A stretch of DNA of 64,000 nt from Anthopleura xanthogrammica (GCA_964019055.1 OZ025219.1:1644001-1708000); one strand, 5' to 3'. Positions 11,644 through 44,473 are shown, counted from the stretch's first letter. Notes: a model not told the origin generated them from the letters alone. Program-made: numbers and translations.

Positions 11644-18050
<6,407 letters not shown>

Positions 18051-18147
18051 CACACAAAGCCATTTGAATGTAATAACACTGAGTTGATCTGCAGGTCAGA
18101 AAAGTCCTGGTACAGTAACTTGTTTATTCTTAGTTATAATTTTAGTC

Positions 18148-18355
18148 CTCTTCACAGTTCCCTCCGCCATCTTGAAAGGTAGCCGTGCCTTCGCATTGAA
18201 GCGAGGCGAACAGTGAGCTTGCCATGATAGAGGCTTTTTTTAAACACCCTGAACAATTATTCACGTGTCTATATCATTGCAAGGTCACCTCATGCCTCAC
18301 TTTGATGCGAAAACCCAGCTACCTTACAAGATAGCGCAGGGAACTATGAAGGAGA
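18148..18355. mobile_element. Hairpin MITE, family with the end CTTCACAGTTCC
   Basis: The left arm CTTCACAGTTCCCTCCGCCA and the right arm ending GGGAACTATGAAGG are inverted, with ATTGAAGCGAGGC / GCCTCACTTTGATGC inside. A second copy lies at 43,881-44,074 and a fragment near 46,050-46,098. Confidence 0.7.
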
Positions 18356-19300
18356 CTATTAATAGACCATGTTCAACAACTTTAATAGTGATACCCAGCC
18401 AGGGTTTTTGGGTATATTGGTATCAGAGCATACCCTAGTATTATCACTGAGGATATTTTGATATTTGTGAGTATTCAGTATTACAGAGTCAGTGGTTTGC
18501 TGACATCATAATGTGATTTTTTTTTTGTTCAGCGGTTTGGTGAATATTATATCATAAAGGAAAAAAATTGGGTAATAAGGTAGCTCATACCCCCCCCCCC
18601 CCCCCCCCTGGCCGGGTCAGAATAGTTGTTGTAGTAGATGAATCACAGAAAAGAATTATTAGAGCTTATTAGAAGATATTAGAGAAATTTTTGATGGATT
18701 GTAAAAAATATATCATTTTATGCACTGTCGCATGTAAAAAATCAATGATTGAGAACTCATTGACAGATAGAATGTTATGTATAAAGAAATATAATAGGTC
18801 TTAAAGGCCATCTAAGCCTCGCTTTCATGCTGTTATTTTTAATAGATATTACGCAGATAGTATGTTATATATATGTAGGAATATACTAGGTCTTACTGTG
18901 AGGACACACTAACCGGGATCACTTGAATAAAACTGACCAATCAGATAACAGTAAACTAGACAGAGATTGAACTGATAACAGTGTTAGCCAATCAGATTAT
19001 CACATTCTCACAGTCTTACTATATTGATGTGCTATCTGATTGGCTGGTTAAAAATATTGAACTAAATATCGCAATATGATTGGTTAATGACACTAGTTTA
19101 TCAAAGGTCAAAGGCCCTCTTAGCCTCACTTTCATGTTGTTATTTTTAATAGATATTAGGCAGATACGTGTAGTATTTTATATTTACAGGAATATACCTA
19201 GGTCTTTAAATATGTATACAGGAATTTACTGGGTCTTAAAGACCCTCAAAGCCTCATTTTCATGCGGTAATTTAAAATAGATATTAGGCAGATAATAAGC

Positions 19301-19396
19301 AATTATTGGACGAGGTTGAGCGAGGCAGAGGCAAATAAATGCTTGCAAGACACTAACAAATCTCGATATTTTGCGATAATCGAGTTCAATAATTGT
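19301..19396. mobile_element. Short inverted-repeat element, CAATTATTG ends
   Basis: Starts CAATTATTGGACGAGGTTGAG and ends TTCAATAATTG. Shares its terminal sequence with the hairpin at 476-618. Confidence 0.5.
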
Positions 19397-19397
19397 T

Positions 19398-19650
19398 TTA
19401 TCATTCAAATTATTTTTTCTAATCTTTGAGGGGCAGTGCGCACGAGTCAAACAATAACAAAGAAGTCAGCTCATTTTTTCAGGGAAGCGAGCCATTGTCA
19501 AATGCAGCGTTACTGCGCATGAGCAGACCGTTATTTGTAGTAAGATGGCTCTGCACCGTAATGCGCATGAACAGACCGTTATTTGTAGGCAGTTATTTGC
19601 AGTTCTCTCGGCCAATCAAAATGACGGAAAAAATAATTTGAATGATAATA
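19398..19650. mobile_element. Inverted-repeat element with TTATCATTCAAATTATTTTTTC ends
   Basis: TTATCATTCAAATTATTTTT at the left is answered by AAAAATAATTTGAATGATAA at the right, spaced about 210 bp. The interior has two related GCGCATGA-containing segments (AACAGACCGTTATTTGTAG occurs twice, once with a change). Confidence 0.6.
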
Positions 19651-19828
19651 TATTATATAATAATTTAGAAATGGGTGACCTCAATGCCCTCTAAGCCTCA
19701 CTTCCACGTTTGATTATTTTTAATGGTTAAACATTTGAAAAACATTTTTTTACACTCTTCAGTATTTGTAGTTGTCGTGAAAATGATTGACAAATAATGC
19801 AAAAATTATTAAAGGATTTGTTGCCAAA

Positions 19829-20067
<239 letters not shown>

Positions 20068-20868
20068 TTTCTTTTTTTAACTGCCTCAATCAATCAATTT
20101 ATTAAAGTCATAGCGTGAAACTAGGTTACCCTAATTGTCCGAGCCAGAGGCTCGTGTATAAAACGTATGCCTTCACAGTTTTTTTTGTGTTTTTTTTTTT
20201 TTTGCTGTTGTTTTTTGTTTGTTCTGTTTTTTTGTTTTTTTTATTTTGGTTTAGTTTTTTTTTTTTTTTTGTCTAAAAAATATCAATATTACAAACTGGT
20301 TTTTTAAATCTTTACTTTTTCTCAATTTCATCTGTTTCTTTTGTTATTCTTTGCCTCTCATACGCTCGTTATTATGAACAACGTTTGAATTACCGGCTAC
20401 AAAAATCAAAAATTCAAATAACTGTTTGGAATAATTTGCTTCTGTTGTTGCTGTTGTTATTTTGTTTGTTTGTTTGTTTTTATCTTCGTTTCTTAAAGAG
20501 AAACGCAAAAATTTTAAAAGAGTAGCGAATTCAGTTTTTTTTTTTTTTTTTTTGACATGAAAAAGCAAAAAAGCTTTTCAAGCGATTTAGTTTTCAATCC
20601 GGCAAAAGAATCAAAACACAATCAACAGCTCTCTCTATTTTTCTCTCAAATCTCGGTGCCAAGATGACGTTAAGCACAGAAAGAATAACATTCGTAGTTA
20701 AAAATTAACAGTTCAATAATCAAACAATGCCATTGGACCGGTTAATTCACTAGAAGTCTTACAAATGCTCAAGATAGTTTTAAAGAAAGAATGACGCATG
20801 CTGAGCGGTGACTTTAGAAAAAAAAGACGAAAGAGTATTTAGCATGAAAGTTTGCACCGTAAAGTAAA

Positions 20869-33437
<12,569 letters not shown>

Positions 33438-33649
33438 CCCCTGAAATTATTTTTATGCTTTACTCGGTGCATCACCTACAACTCAGAATTTAATTTTTCA
33501 ATTTTTTTGGAAATTATTACCAAAAGTGGCAGAGAAAAGGATGTACTTATTATAAACAGGAACATAATTTTTAGAGTAGAGGGGTGGAGAATGTGGCTAA
33601 CTGAAATGGCGATCGGAATTCAAATAGCCAATGTGCACGAGCTCAAATT

Positions 33650-33872
33650 TCTAGCACAAAGCATGATGGGAAACTGAGTCCTTGCATTTTTTTTGGCTTC
33701 TCGAAAAATTCCTCTGACAAATTTTCTTTCGACATTTTCTATGGAAATGTAAGTATTTTAACAGACGAAAATAACAAAGTCATTTTTTTCTGGTATTTTC
33801 TTTGGTTTCCCTGTTCCATTTTTGCAGGACTCAGTTTCCCAGAGTGCTTTGTGAGCTTTGATGCATATTGCC
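33650..33872. mobile_element. MITE-like repeat, copy near the PKG 3' end
   Basis: Inverted ends (AAGCATGATGGGAAACTGAGTC and GACTCAGTTTCCCAGAGTGC); diverged relative of 3,843-4,048. Confidence 0.55.
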
Positions 33873-34008
33873 TATAGACCCCTTACAGCACGTCGGAATG
33901 CAGCTCAATTTGGAGGACAAAACAATAGGTTTCCAATTCTCAGGAGATTGAAATTCGTTTGTTTTATCCTCCAATCGAGCTGCTTTGACTTCACGTGAAA
34001 GGAGTCTA
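33873..34008. mobile_element. Hairpin MITE, copy 2 of the ~135 bp family
   Basis: TATAGACCCCTTACAGCACG at the left, CTTCACGTGAAAGGAGTCTA at the right, with the paired AGCTCAATTTGG / CCAATCGAGCT arms inside. Confidence 0.75.
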
Positions 34009-36677
34009 TTGTTATATCAGCAGTTATATCTCCTTAATTTTTCACCAAAAGACGAGAGACGCCGAAAACTAGGGGATTATCAAAGCTAGAGGCCACTGAT
34101 GGCATAATAGTCCGTACCCTCGGATTATCAAAGCTAGAGGCCACTGATGGCATAATAGTCCGTACCCTCCCCTCCCCCCGAAAACTAAAAGTTTGTCTAA
34201 AATTTGCCTTACTTGATTTATCAGTTGTATATATAGTAATATAGCAGTAGTAATCTTCAGACCTTGATATACTTTGCATAGTTATATGTACCCTTTATAT
34301 TTAAAGATTAAAATTAAAGAAAAGCGAGCAAAGCTTTCGACTCCCATCCAAGAGTCTTTCTCAAAGTTGTGATGGAATTTGGCGCGCAGTCTCGTTTTCA
34401 GATGTAAACAGCACGAGCGTCTCATAGATTAAATAATATTTATCGTTGAGTATATGTTCGTAATATTGTGCTATGTATGAAATTAAAGCGATATTATTTA
34501 TACTATTCCTACATGATAGTGTCGAGTTTATTTGCTGCTTCCTCCCCTCCCCTCCCCTCCCTCTCACCCTGAGCATCACACCACACACACACACACAGAT
34601 CTCTCCTTGTCTTCCGTTCGGAGTTTCTTCTTGTTCTTCCTCTTTGCTTATTTTTTTTTTGTTCTTCTCTTTTTTCGTCGCCGCCGCCTCCTCGATCTTT
34701 TTTTCTTTCTCAGTTTCCCTTTTTTCTTTCTTTCTTCCCTTTTTTCTCTCATCTTCTTCTTTCTCACAGCTTTTTTATTTACTAGTCATCTCGATTCCCT
34801 TTAAAATAAAAGACATGAGGCAACTCATAAAAGAACCTCATCCATGGTACCTACTTTATATGCGATTGATCACGCATTTTCTTTCTTCAAAGACAGACAT
34901 TTATTAACAGCTATGCAAATAAAACATCTTAAAATAATAGAAAAAACTTACGAGAAAACAATGTAGCGCACGACAGAAAGAAACTAATTAAAATGAATGC
35001 AAAACCACAGAAAATTTAAGTATTTTCTTATCGTATATCACGGAATATTTGTTTTATCGAATGGGGGAATTCCCAGTCATCAGTTAAGTAAATCATTAGA
35101 TGATGCAATACCAGGCTGACTGACCTTTGGATCATTAATTCGTGCATAATTAGAAGCATTTCGCGACTCATTCATATATCAAAACAATGAATACAAAACG
35201 CTTGGAAACGATATGAGATCAAAAGGGCAAAGTACAAATTCCAGACTGTCACGTCACGCTTGGCCATGAGCAAAATCACGATCACGAACACGTTCGTCAC
35301 GAACGTTTCACGAACAAGTCATTATCACCTGATATTTTGCGTTTATGACTACGTCTTCCTGAATTATTTTTCGGGCAGTGAATTAAAAACTGAAAGTTAT
35401 AAAAAATCCCCTTACTAGTAATATTACGATGGAACCAGAAGAAAATACTTTAAAGATGATTCACTTTTATCAGGGGAGAATATATTACTAACTCTCCCCT
35501 GCTTTTATCAAATCAGTCAAAGAGTCAAAACTGAAAAAAAGCTTTAATATAATTGTTGATTCACTCATGTATTATTTTTTTATTCCCTATTCTGTTGCAT
35601 TTTTCCTTATCTAGGTTGCTGTAAGCATTTTCTTTGTGACGTTTTTAGGGTCAAAAAGTTCATCACTGAAGCGTGCTCACTTTCTACATCGAATATTCCA
35701 TAACACTGAATTGATATATACTTCATAACATACACATATTTGTATGTATATATATAATATACGTATCGTTCACCGTTAAGTTGGGCGACTAATTGTGTCT
35801 TTTCCAATGACATAACATCTAGTTACAGACATTCAAAATGCTTAAAAATAGCAATTTTTAGTTGTATTTTTAGCGCGATACTTTTGATTGACGAATCAAG
35901 ACCCCCTGCTACCATCCTTCCCCGAAGAATTACTGATGCATCAATATTGCATCATATTTGTTTACGCGTCTGGGGAGCTTTATTCAAGAATAATATTATT
36001 AATACAGCTTGCATGACGCCTAGTGCATAAAAAGATGAGAACACGAAAGCCTATTGTCTTTTTTCCGTTTCGCCTCGCTAGAATCGAAATATCCGATAAG
36101 AATTTTCAAAAAAGTCGCTTATATCTTAGAATCATCAACGAGGAAATGGCAGCAAAAGGATCATTACAAAGGTCACCTAACACGCAATGGAAAATGAAAA
36201 TAAAATAGATTCGTATTAGGACTTCCACTCCCCTCCCCTCCCCTCAAAGTCGTCGCACTGCAAAAGTCATACGTGCAGTCACGACCAATCAGATTTGATC
36301 ACCCATCTAAGTGTGACACGCGCCTTCAAAAATTCCACCATAGCGCTTAAATCCCATCGTCACGATCAGCATGAAAACAAAAATTCTAATCCTAGAGACG
36401 GTATTTCTTCAACAGAGTAGAAATATAAGGATTTAAGACGAGCAGATTTGTGAAATTTGATGCCGAAGAAGAGATTTATACTGACAATAGAAGGTCAGGG
36501 TTATTTTAAGACGGAAGTCACGTGGTGTTGGATGACGCAAGAGGGGGTAAAGGACATGCGCAGTAGTGACTCGTGGTTGGATTGCTGGAAGGCGAGCATC
36601 ACAAGGCTGTAGTCTTTATACCATCACAGGCTCGATTAAAACCCCGATATCTCTGCTCCAAAACCAATCCATACATC

Positions 36678-39600
36678 ATGAATGGTATAGATACAGCACC
36701 AACGACTCCTTTATCAAGGGCTATTCCTTCCAGACGGATTCCTGTTCACGATCCTTCACAAATGCCCATGGATTATAGCACAACTCCTGGAGGAACCATC
36801 TATTCCACGACTCCTGGAGGTATTTAGGCTTCTTTTTCCCTTTTTTCAACGCATTGCAAAGGCCTTAACTCTTTCTTCGTTAAGCACAGCTTAATTTAAA
36901 AACCCCTGAACGAAAAATCAAACATATTTCGTCCCTCAAGACTTCATTTAACCTTCATTTTTGCAACCCAAAAAAGCGAAAACCGGAGCCTTTAAAATTT
37001 GAAGCACAAAAACATCAGTTTTGGACGAATTTCGCTTTTCAAACTCTCCTTCTAAAAACCTAGGCTCTTTATTTTTATAAAAGTGGACCTTTCGAGGTTG
37101 GGAATTAAATTTTGGTGGATTTTAAGGGAGAGAAAAAGCGAGTAAAAATCCTTTAGAACAAGTGCGTCATAGCATTACGCACTTCCCCGGGACTCCCCTA
37201 TGCAGGGATTCTCTCCAAAATAAATTGAAATTTTTCAATTATTTCTAAACCTACAGCTTAATATCCAAATTAAAAGCCAAAAACAAATGATTTTGGAATA
37301 TTTTGAGCACGCTGTGTTGGGATATATTGGATGCAGCAGATCTGTACACAATTGTACAAGTATATGTACGTCATTGTTTTGCTTGAGGCCTAACTTATTT
37401 CCGTTGTTTCACACATTTAAATCCTAAAATTTCACCTCTTTTTGCATCCAAGACACGAATTAGGGTTATTTTAATCGAATTCATAGAGATTTATTCGTTA
37501 ATTTGACGTTTTGGAGTCGAAAATTGCTAATTTGTGAGACAAGTTGGACAGTGTTTTGGTTTTGATGTAAACAAGCCGAGCACGTGTTTGGGGGGCGAGG
37601 GTTCATTGTGTAACTTGATCCCCAACTTGAAGCATTCAGCCAATCAGATCCTGCCCTATCTTATTATACTGTCCCTCCAGCTTATATTTTCATAAATTTG
37701 CACTAATTAACTAAATTATTCTATTGTTTACAAATAATGGATGGTTTTTAAAGCTTAAGATCTTTGTTTGGTGATATTTATTTAAAGATTTTGTGATACA
37801 CAAATGCATAGTAATGATCAAAATAATCAAATCCATAAATAGAAAAAGTCTACATATTTCTTCTCTATGCCATAGAGATTTTTACTTAAGTATAGAGATC
37901 TTTAAAATAGAGCTAATAAATGTATCTAAAATAGCCTCATTGACCTTAAAACAACCTCTGGGCTGATCTAAGTCAGGGCATAGCTAACTCACACATCGAT
38001 ACCCTGAAACAACCTTTGGGCTGATCTAAATCAGGGCATGGCTAACTCACAGATCGAACCCTGAAACAACCTCTGAGCTGATCTAAGTCAGGGCATGGCT
38101 AACTCACAGATTGAACCCTGAAACAACCTCTGAGCTGATCTAAGTCAGGGCATGGCTAACTCACAGATCGAACCCTGAAACAACCTCTGAGCTGATCTAA
38201 GTCAGGGCATGGCTAACTCACAGATTGAATTGGAATTTAACATGTTAAGTTTTGCAGAAGGAGAAAAAACTGGTGAAAACCCCTCAAATCAAGAGAGAGA
38301 CCTAACAAATACTCATACTTGATGCTGAGTCCAGGAATCAAACCCAAGACCCCAGTAAAGAGAGATGCATGCAAAAAGCTGAGTCATCCTCAATTTTCTG
38401 TAAGCATTATTTTTTCGGTTTTTTTTTAATTCCAAAATAGGAGAAAATTATGAAAATGGGTCCTTTTTATTATAGCTGATGTGATTTCAATCCAATAGGA
38501 AGGATTTTAAATGTAGCACTTTTAGAACTTATATGTTTGTGTAATCGCAGTAAAATCTAAATGAAAATCTAGAAGAATCTAGAAGCTGCATTTACAGGGG
38601 TAATATTTTAACTTCACATTCATGGAACTATTTTTTATACCTAATTTTTTTTTTTTGATTTTCAAGAATCTTCATAAGACTACACAAAATTATTTCCAAT
38701 GTGTTAGACTGGTTTTCAATTTATATTTTGTTCAAATTTTGTAGAATCCTAGGGATAATCATAAGAAATTTGTACTAGAATATCAAACATTAATTGCGCA
38801 ACTTACCATTATTAAGTACCACTACATAAAACTGTAGTCTGCATATTATTCTATGTCTATATCTGATCCAAAATCTAGATGCATTTATAGACCCCTTGCA
38901 GCAAGTTGGAACCCAGCTCAATTTGGAGGACAAAACAATAGGTTCCAATTCTCAGGAGATTGAAATTCTTTTGTTTTATCCTCCAAATTGAGCTGCTTTG
39001 ATGTCATGTGAAAGAGTCCATATGAACAAAGTCTTTATCTTTTTAATCAATGAAGATATGGCATCCAAAATCCCCTGAAATAATATTAACAGAAATATCT
39101 GGGACTCGGAATTTTTTCTAAGTCCATTTAAGTATGGCACGATCATATATATATATTTCTTACTCTATCTTAATATGCATATATACCATTATCAAGTTTA
39201 TCAGAAATATCTGAGTTAACCACAAAAAATTACCACAGAAAAGTACCAGTAATAAGAGGATTACTATCATGAGAGTTTTACACATACAGTATTCCAAAAT
39301 AATGTTCATATATTGTATTCCCAGAAATGAGTCACTGCTCATCATAGAACAAATAAATTATCTCCTAACTGCTGCTGAGCTCATGAGCAGCTGTATGAAC
39401 ACATTTTCTATGATAATCTTTCTTATCTCAGGGCATGAACTTGGTGGTAGTCAACTATTCAAATACTAGCGATTTTTGTTTGTTCTGGATAGCCTAATTT
39501 GCTACTTTAATAGTATATGGACTAAGAATTCTGTAGTTACTTTTTTGGTAACAAAATGAATATAATTTTATAGCATTTTTTTCTAACATTTTCATTATTT

Positions 39601-41757
39601 CATAATTATTCTTTATAAACTATTTAGCAATTAATGTAAGATTCATGATATCTTACTGCGATTTTCAATATTTTGCAAATTTGATATTTGCGAGTTGCTT
39701 GTTGGAATTTGTCTTTTCACTGCTGGCGATCAAAAATATAAAAGGTATGAACTGATAAATTTTGATTGATGGCATCAAAAAAACAAATTTCACAGCAAGC
39801 CATTGAAATGTTTAGGTTCACGGAATGTCGAGAATTGCAGTAATAAAGTTCTTGAAGCCTTTCTTGTAACAATATATATTTGTCTTTCTCTGTACAAACA
39901 TATCTTTCAAAACCGCATGGTGAGTGAAACCTATCAGTTTGCAAGCTTTAAGTCTATTAAGGAAAAAAAATTTACTGAAGCTCTGTATTTTCAGTATTTT
40001 TGCCAACATTTTTCCCAATTTCACCATAAATACAGGTTTCAACATGTTTGTTCATATTTCATTTTCTGCTGAGCTCAAGAAATATTATTTCAGGTCTCTC
40101 ACTACAGCCTATATTAATTATTCAGTTTCTTAACATTCTAGAACATTCTTTAATTTTTTTCAAGGGTAAATATTAACAAATGTTGATCATAATATTTTCT
40201 TATTATTATAATAGTTATTTGTGAAACAATAATATTGATCCAAAACATAATTACTTGATATTAAAAAAAGATAACAGGGCTGAAATAGCCACCATTTGGA
40301 GTGGCCCAGTTTTAAAAAAGTTGTCCGGTTTTGTCTTATCAAAATGTGTACTAAATATTTTTTACAAGGGGGAGAAATGGTTCTGATGGTAAAAAATGGT
40401 CCGGTTAAAACAGGACCAACTGTACTGGTGGTTACGGCAATGGTTATTGACAATTTTTTGTGTGATTTTAGTCAATTATTTACAATTTTATTCAGGTTTT
40501 CTAGAAATAAGATATTGGAAACTTTGATTTTTGTTATTGTAATATACAATTTAATGCTGTTTCTTAATTTGTGGTACTGATATTTTTATATATTTTATTC
40601 AATTGTCACCTTTGTTTGGCCGAGAACAATAGCCTAACTATCTCTGATAGCTTATGAACTTCCAATTTTTTTTGCTTTTCTTTTTTTGTTGGTTGAAAAT
40701 ATAATTTTTGTTTTGACAAGAAATGATAGAAAATACTTGGACATTTTCTCTGTGAAAAACAATGTATCGTACCCCTAGATTCCAAATCACTTGGTTGACA
40801 TTATAATCATACAGTATTATCTGTAGGTTTTTCTGCAGATAATGTTTATCATGTCAAGTTCACTCAAGGTCACAGCAGTGATTTAGATATAGTTTACTTT
40901 CATCACAGAAGTAGAATTAAGTCTTAGTTTTTAGTTCACAAAATATATTATATAATAAAATAATAAATTATTGAATGAGCCAAAACATTGAGTAGCGCAG
41001 GCTGCATGTATATAACAATCTAATTCAAAATCTTAGATCATTTGACATTGGGCATAATGTTTTCCCATTTCAGACCACGTCATTCCCTAGAGTATCGTTT
41101 CTTTGTTTAATGGTTGTACACAAGAAGACACATGAATATGGATACAACTCAAACAGAATCTTATTCTCTAACTTGAAGCCAGGCACTTAATGAGGTTATG
41201 GTTTGTTGTATCTTAGGTACAAGAATTATTTATGAGCGAAAATTCCTGATGGAGTTGAGAAATTCGCCACTGTCAAAGACCCCACCAGTCAACCTCCCGT
41301 TCATCCCAGGAGTGACATGCGAAGAGAATGCAAAAGTGGAAGAAAATGAGAAACCAGTATCAGTACCGGAGCAAAAGGCTGATGCAGGTTGGTGAAGGGT
41401 ATCTCTTATTTTCCTATTGTTGTTGTTGTTGTTGTTGGTGGTGTTGTTGTTGCTGCTGCTGTTGTTGCTCCTACTGTTGCTGCTCCTACTGTTGCTGCTG
41501 CTGTTCTTTTTGGTGTTGCTGTTGTTGCTGCTGCTGCTGTTGTTGCTGCTGCTGATGTTGTTGCTGCTATTGTTGCTGCTTGTGCTGCTGTTGTTGTTGC
41601 TGTTCCTGCTTTTTTTGTTTCTGTTATTGCTACTGTTATTGCTACTGTTACTGCTGTAATATATATCTTCCTGGTTGCTATCATTGTATGTATTGACACA
41701 AACTTTTCCTTCTTAAAATCACCAGGAGATGAACCTCAGTTCCAGATGGAAATATAA
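36678..41757 (+). CDS. EIF4EBP: eIF4E-binding protein (4E-BP), three exons
   Basis: Exons 36678-36819, 41217-41387 and 41726-41757 join in phase to 114 residues (human 4E-BP1 118). 4E-BPs block cap-dependent translation in the cytosol by binding eIF4E in competition with eIF4G, and TOR phosphorylation releases them. The regulatory parts are all visible: the RAIP motif (SRAIP, 13-17), the duplicated [14 protein letters not shown] block holding the two priming Thr sites, the eIF4E-binding YERKFLM with RNSP and SKTPP just after it, and the C-terminal TOS motif FQMEI (FEMDI in human). An upstream in-frame ATG at 36,573 would add 35 residues without family similarity, so the Met at 36,678 ([17 protein letters not shown]) is preferred. 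Intron 1 is 4.4 kb with SINE and MITE copies; intron 2 is almost wholly a GTT/GCT repeat. Confidence 0.97.
37935..38400 (-). mobile_element. SINE with 57 bp tandem tail array (4E-BP intron 1)
   Basis: Minus-strand SINE body at about 38,400-38,225 (ACAGATTGAATTGGAATTTA marks its 3' side) followed by about five 57 bp units to 37,935, each with CTGAAACAACCTCTG and GATCTAAGTCAGGGC. Parallel to the copy in PKG intron 15. Confidence 0.65.
38886..39022. mobile_element. Hairpin MITE, copy 3 of the ~135 bp family (4E-BP intron 1)
   Basis: TATAGACCCCTTGCAGCAAG at the left, TGTCATGTGAAAGAGTCCATA at the right, with arms GCTCAATTTGGAGGACAAAA / TTTATCCTCCAAATTGAGC. Confidence 0.75.
41050..41180. repeat. 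Interspersed repeat just before 4E-BP exon 2
   Basis: Contains CACGTCATTCCCTAGAGTATC, GTTTCTTTGTTTAATGGTTG and ATATGGATACAACTCAAACA. Related copies at about 45,590-45,720 and 49,460-49,570. It ends about 40 bp before the exon 2 acceptor. Confidence 0.6.
41410..41660. repeat. GTT/GCT trinucleotide repeat filling 4E-BP intron 2
   Basis: About 250 bp of mixed TTG, CTG and CTC triplets between exons 2 and 3. It produces open frames of poly-Leu, poly-Cys or Ala/Val that are not genes. Confidence 0.95.
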
Positions 41758-42030
41758 CGACAGGGCCCCAGACCACCCATATGCTGCAACAAGAGTTCAC
41801 AAGTATTGTACATGTCAACTTATGTTAGGCATAAGTTAGTTCTTATCCCTCTGTCGTCAGGGTGTAAATATGTAACAAGTGTGAATTAAAACCCTATATG
41901 GCCTTAGCGCGTGAAGAAACGATTCACAAGTCCAAACTCCTATGTTCCAAGCATGTGCTGGCGTCACATCCAAGATCCACCACCTAGAAGTTATTTTGTC
42001 TTCAAGTTTATGCTGCCATGCACAGATTGA

Positions 42031-42052
42031 AATAAAAGATTTCTAGAATAAA
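42031..42052 (+). terminator. Two polyadenylation signals of 4E-BP
   Basis: AATAAA at 42,031-42,036 and again at 42,047-42,052, about 275-295 bases after the 4E-BP stop codon. Position fits the 3' end of this gene; not confirmed by transcripts. Confidence 0.6.
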
Positions 42053-43880
42053 ACAAGAGAGAGTCTTAGCAAGGCTAGTCTTAAATTTTAAATCTTTACT
42101 TAAACATCTTAACTATGCACTGGTATCCAACATCTTTTGCATGTATTTGTTTTTAATCATAATAATATTGACCTCTATTATCACAACTAATTTCCAGATA
42201 AAATAAGAAAAATGCTTGAAATTATTATATAGTTTGGATAGTACACATGTGCTGATTGGTCGAGAACTGTGCTTTATTAGTGAATAGAGCATGGTTGCTG
42301 ATGCCATCCATGTACACGCTGTAAATTTTGCTAAGAAGCGCTAGAAAACAGCTAGCATTGAAAAGTGCAATGGATTTTTTCTTTCTTTATAATAAAGTGC
42401 TCTGTTCAGTGATAACGCGCTTAGGAAGTGGCTTGTGCATTTTTCATGCCTGTGTCACTTTCTGCGTGCTATATTACTAAACGGGGCATGGAAAAAGCTG
42501 TTTCATTTATTTTAATATATGTGAAAGTTGAACTTGACGTTGAGACAATCAGTTTGAAAAGTAGATGAAAATGGATGTACAAAAAAAATATTTTTCAAAT
42601 ATTTTCAACTCATATTTGCAAATGATGTTGGATGCCTGTGTTCTTTTCACTAAATGCCTTTTTTCTTACCTAAATGTCAGATGTAGCTTTTCAAATTTAG
42701 TTTCTTCAAATGCCTTGGCCATGAAAGAGTTCTTTTGGTCTTTTTGCTGATGTAGCATTACAAAACAAGTAGTCGAACTAACCAAATTCCTCAAATATTT
42801 TTTTGCTTTCGTTAGCCAAAAACAAAAATTTAAAATTAATAAAAAAATTATAACTGAATTATTGTGTAAATAACAATCAAAAAAAAGTTTTTTGAAGATC
42901 TTAATTTTAATTATCGTAACCCTGCGAGAAAGAGAGTCGACATTGAATTCAAATTTCACTTAAAAAAATATTTAATTCACCAATTTATTGTTTGGTTTCC
43001 ATTTATTTTGGATTATTTTTCTTGAATTTTAGCTTGAGAGTGTGAAAATTTGTTATTTTGTTGATCAATTCCTTTTTTCATGTATAATTTTTGACTGCAA
43101 GAACTAATAGATGAAAATACAGAAATCTGGATTCATCTTGGTTAAGAAATTACAAACATGTTCACCAGCTGAGTTGATCGCCTTCCCCAAAAGGAATTAT
43201 GGGTCACTATTTTTGGTTGACATTTATCAAGCATTTTCCGAGTATACAATGTAGACTTTTCTTGTTGAATGAAATGTAATTCCTCCATGAGTTCGACTAG
43301 CGTTTACCATTAATTTAAATAAGGAAGAACTTGTATTTCATAAATTCTCTTGGTAGAATAATGGGAAATGCTAATCAAAATGTGATGTTGAATCCTCAAT
43401 TCTGATAGCTTGACCTTGAAATTATTCTGAAGTTCAACTCAGCTGGTAAATGATGGTTATTTCATCCAGAGATTTGTGTATAAATCATTGATTGGTTCTA
43501 AAGCCCCTCTCACTTGAACACTTCTCAGACACATAGTAATATGCCCTTTGCAGCTAATAATCATGTGACTAACTGGATGGCATAAAAATCCTATTTCATT
43601 TATTCAAAAAAATTTTCACTAGATTTCAAATGTCTTGGGTGAAGGCTTTTTCTAAAACGCTGTTATACCCTTGTAACATGCTTTTAATTTTAAGATATTA
43701 AGCGTTTTACAGTTTGCCTTCCAGTGATGCCTTCCCCAAGGGACCATTAGCTCAATCCATTCACTATTCAAGTGATATATTATCAAGTGACTGTTAGCTG
43801 AAAAGGGTCTATTCCAGCCTAATGTACTGAGGTGCTACCTTTAGCAACAAAGCAATTCCTTAGGTGTCAGAGAGAAAGAT

Positions 43881-44074
43881 CTTTCACAGTTCCATGCCGC
43901 ATCGTATAAGGTAGCTTTGCATTGAAGTGAGACATGAGGTGACCTTGCAATGATAGAGATTAGAATAACTGTCCAAGATGTTAAAAAAGGTCTCTATCAT
44001 TGCAAACTCGCTGTTTGTCTCACTTCAATGCAAAGGCATGGCTGCCTTACAAGATGGCACAGGGACCTGTGAAG
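43881..44074. mobile_element. Hairpin MITE, second copy of the CTTCACAGTTCC family
   Basis: CTTTCACAGTTCCATGCCGC at the left, AGGGACCTGTGAAG at the right, with CATTGAAGTGAGACA / TGTCTCACTTCAATG and TGCAATGATAGAGA / TCTCTATCATTGCA inside. Confidence 0.7.
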
Positions 44075-44473
44075 AGTAGTATATGTTTCTATAATAATTC
44101 TGTATGGTTTTCTAACTACTGTTTTATCAATGAATGTTACATTGGCATAAAGAAAAAATGATTTCCATCCTCTCCCCTTCCTTTGCCGTAACAAACCACG
44201 GTAACCTTAAAGAAAGTCCTATTGGTTGAGACCATGTACTGTGGTCTAATGTATATAGAAGGAATAGTCCTGTGTTATGCCAATAAACAGAGCTGTTTCA
44301 CCAAATGTATTTGAGTAGTTGTCTGTTCACATGGCCCATGAGACAAGGGGGTCCAGGGATGATAAAGGGGTGACTAGTCACCTCCCCCCACCCCTTTGTG
44401 CAAATAAATAAATCTGATATATGGGAATGGGCATTAACAGTGGAATCCACAGGACTAAAAGAATATAGTACTA

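Larger units (their letters stand above)
33438..36677. other. Intergenic region between PKG and 4E-BP
   Basis: Holds a MITE-like repeat (33,650-33,872) abutting hairpin family copy 33,873-34,008, a 58 bp tandem duplication near 34,065-34,165, a pyrimidine-rich tract (34,540-34,770) and AT-rich DNA. No exon with family support. The region just below 36,678 should hold the 4E-BP promoter and 5' UTR. Confidence 0.5.

Noticed and set aside
36573..36677. Upstream in-frame start for 4E-BP
   Set aside because: The extra residues (MVGLLEGEH...) have no counterpart in 4E-BPs and lie in probable 5' UTR.
41389..41757. Poly-Leu, poly-Cys and Ala/Val-rich frames
   Set aside because: Products of the triplet repeat in 4E-BP intron 2.
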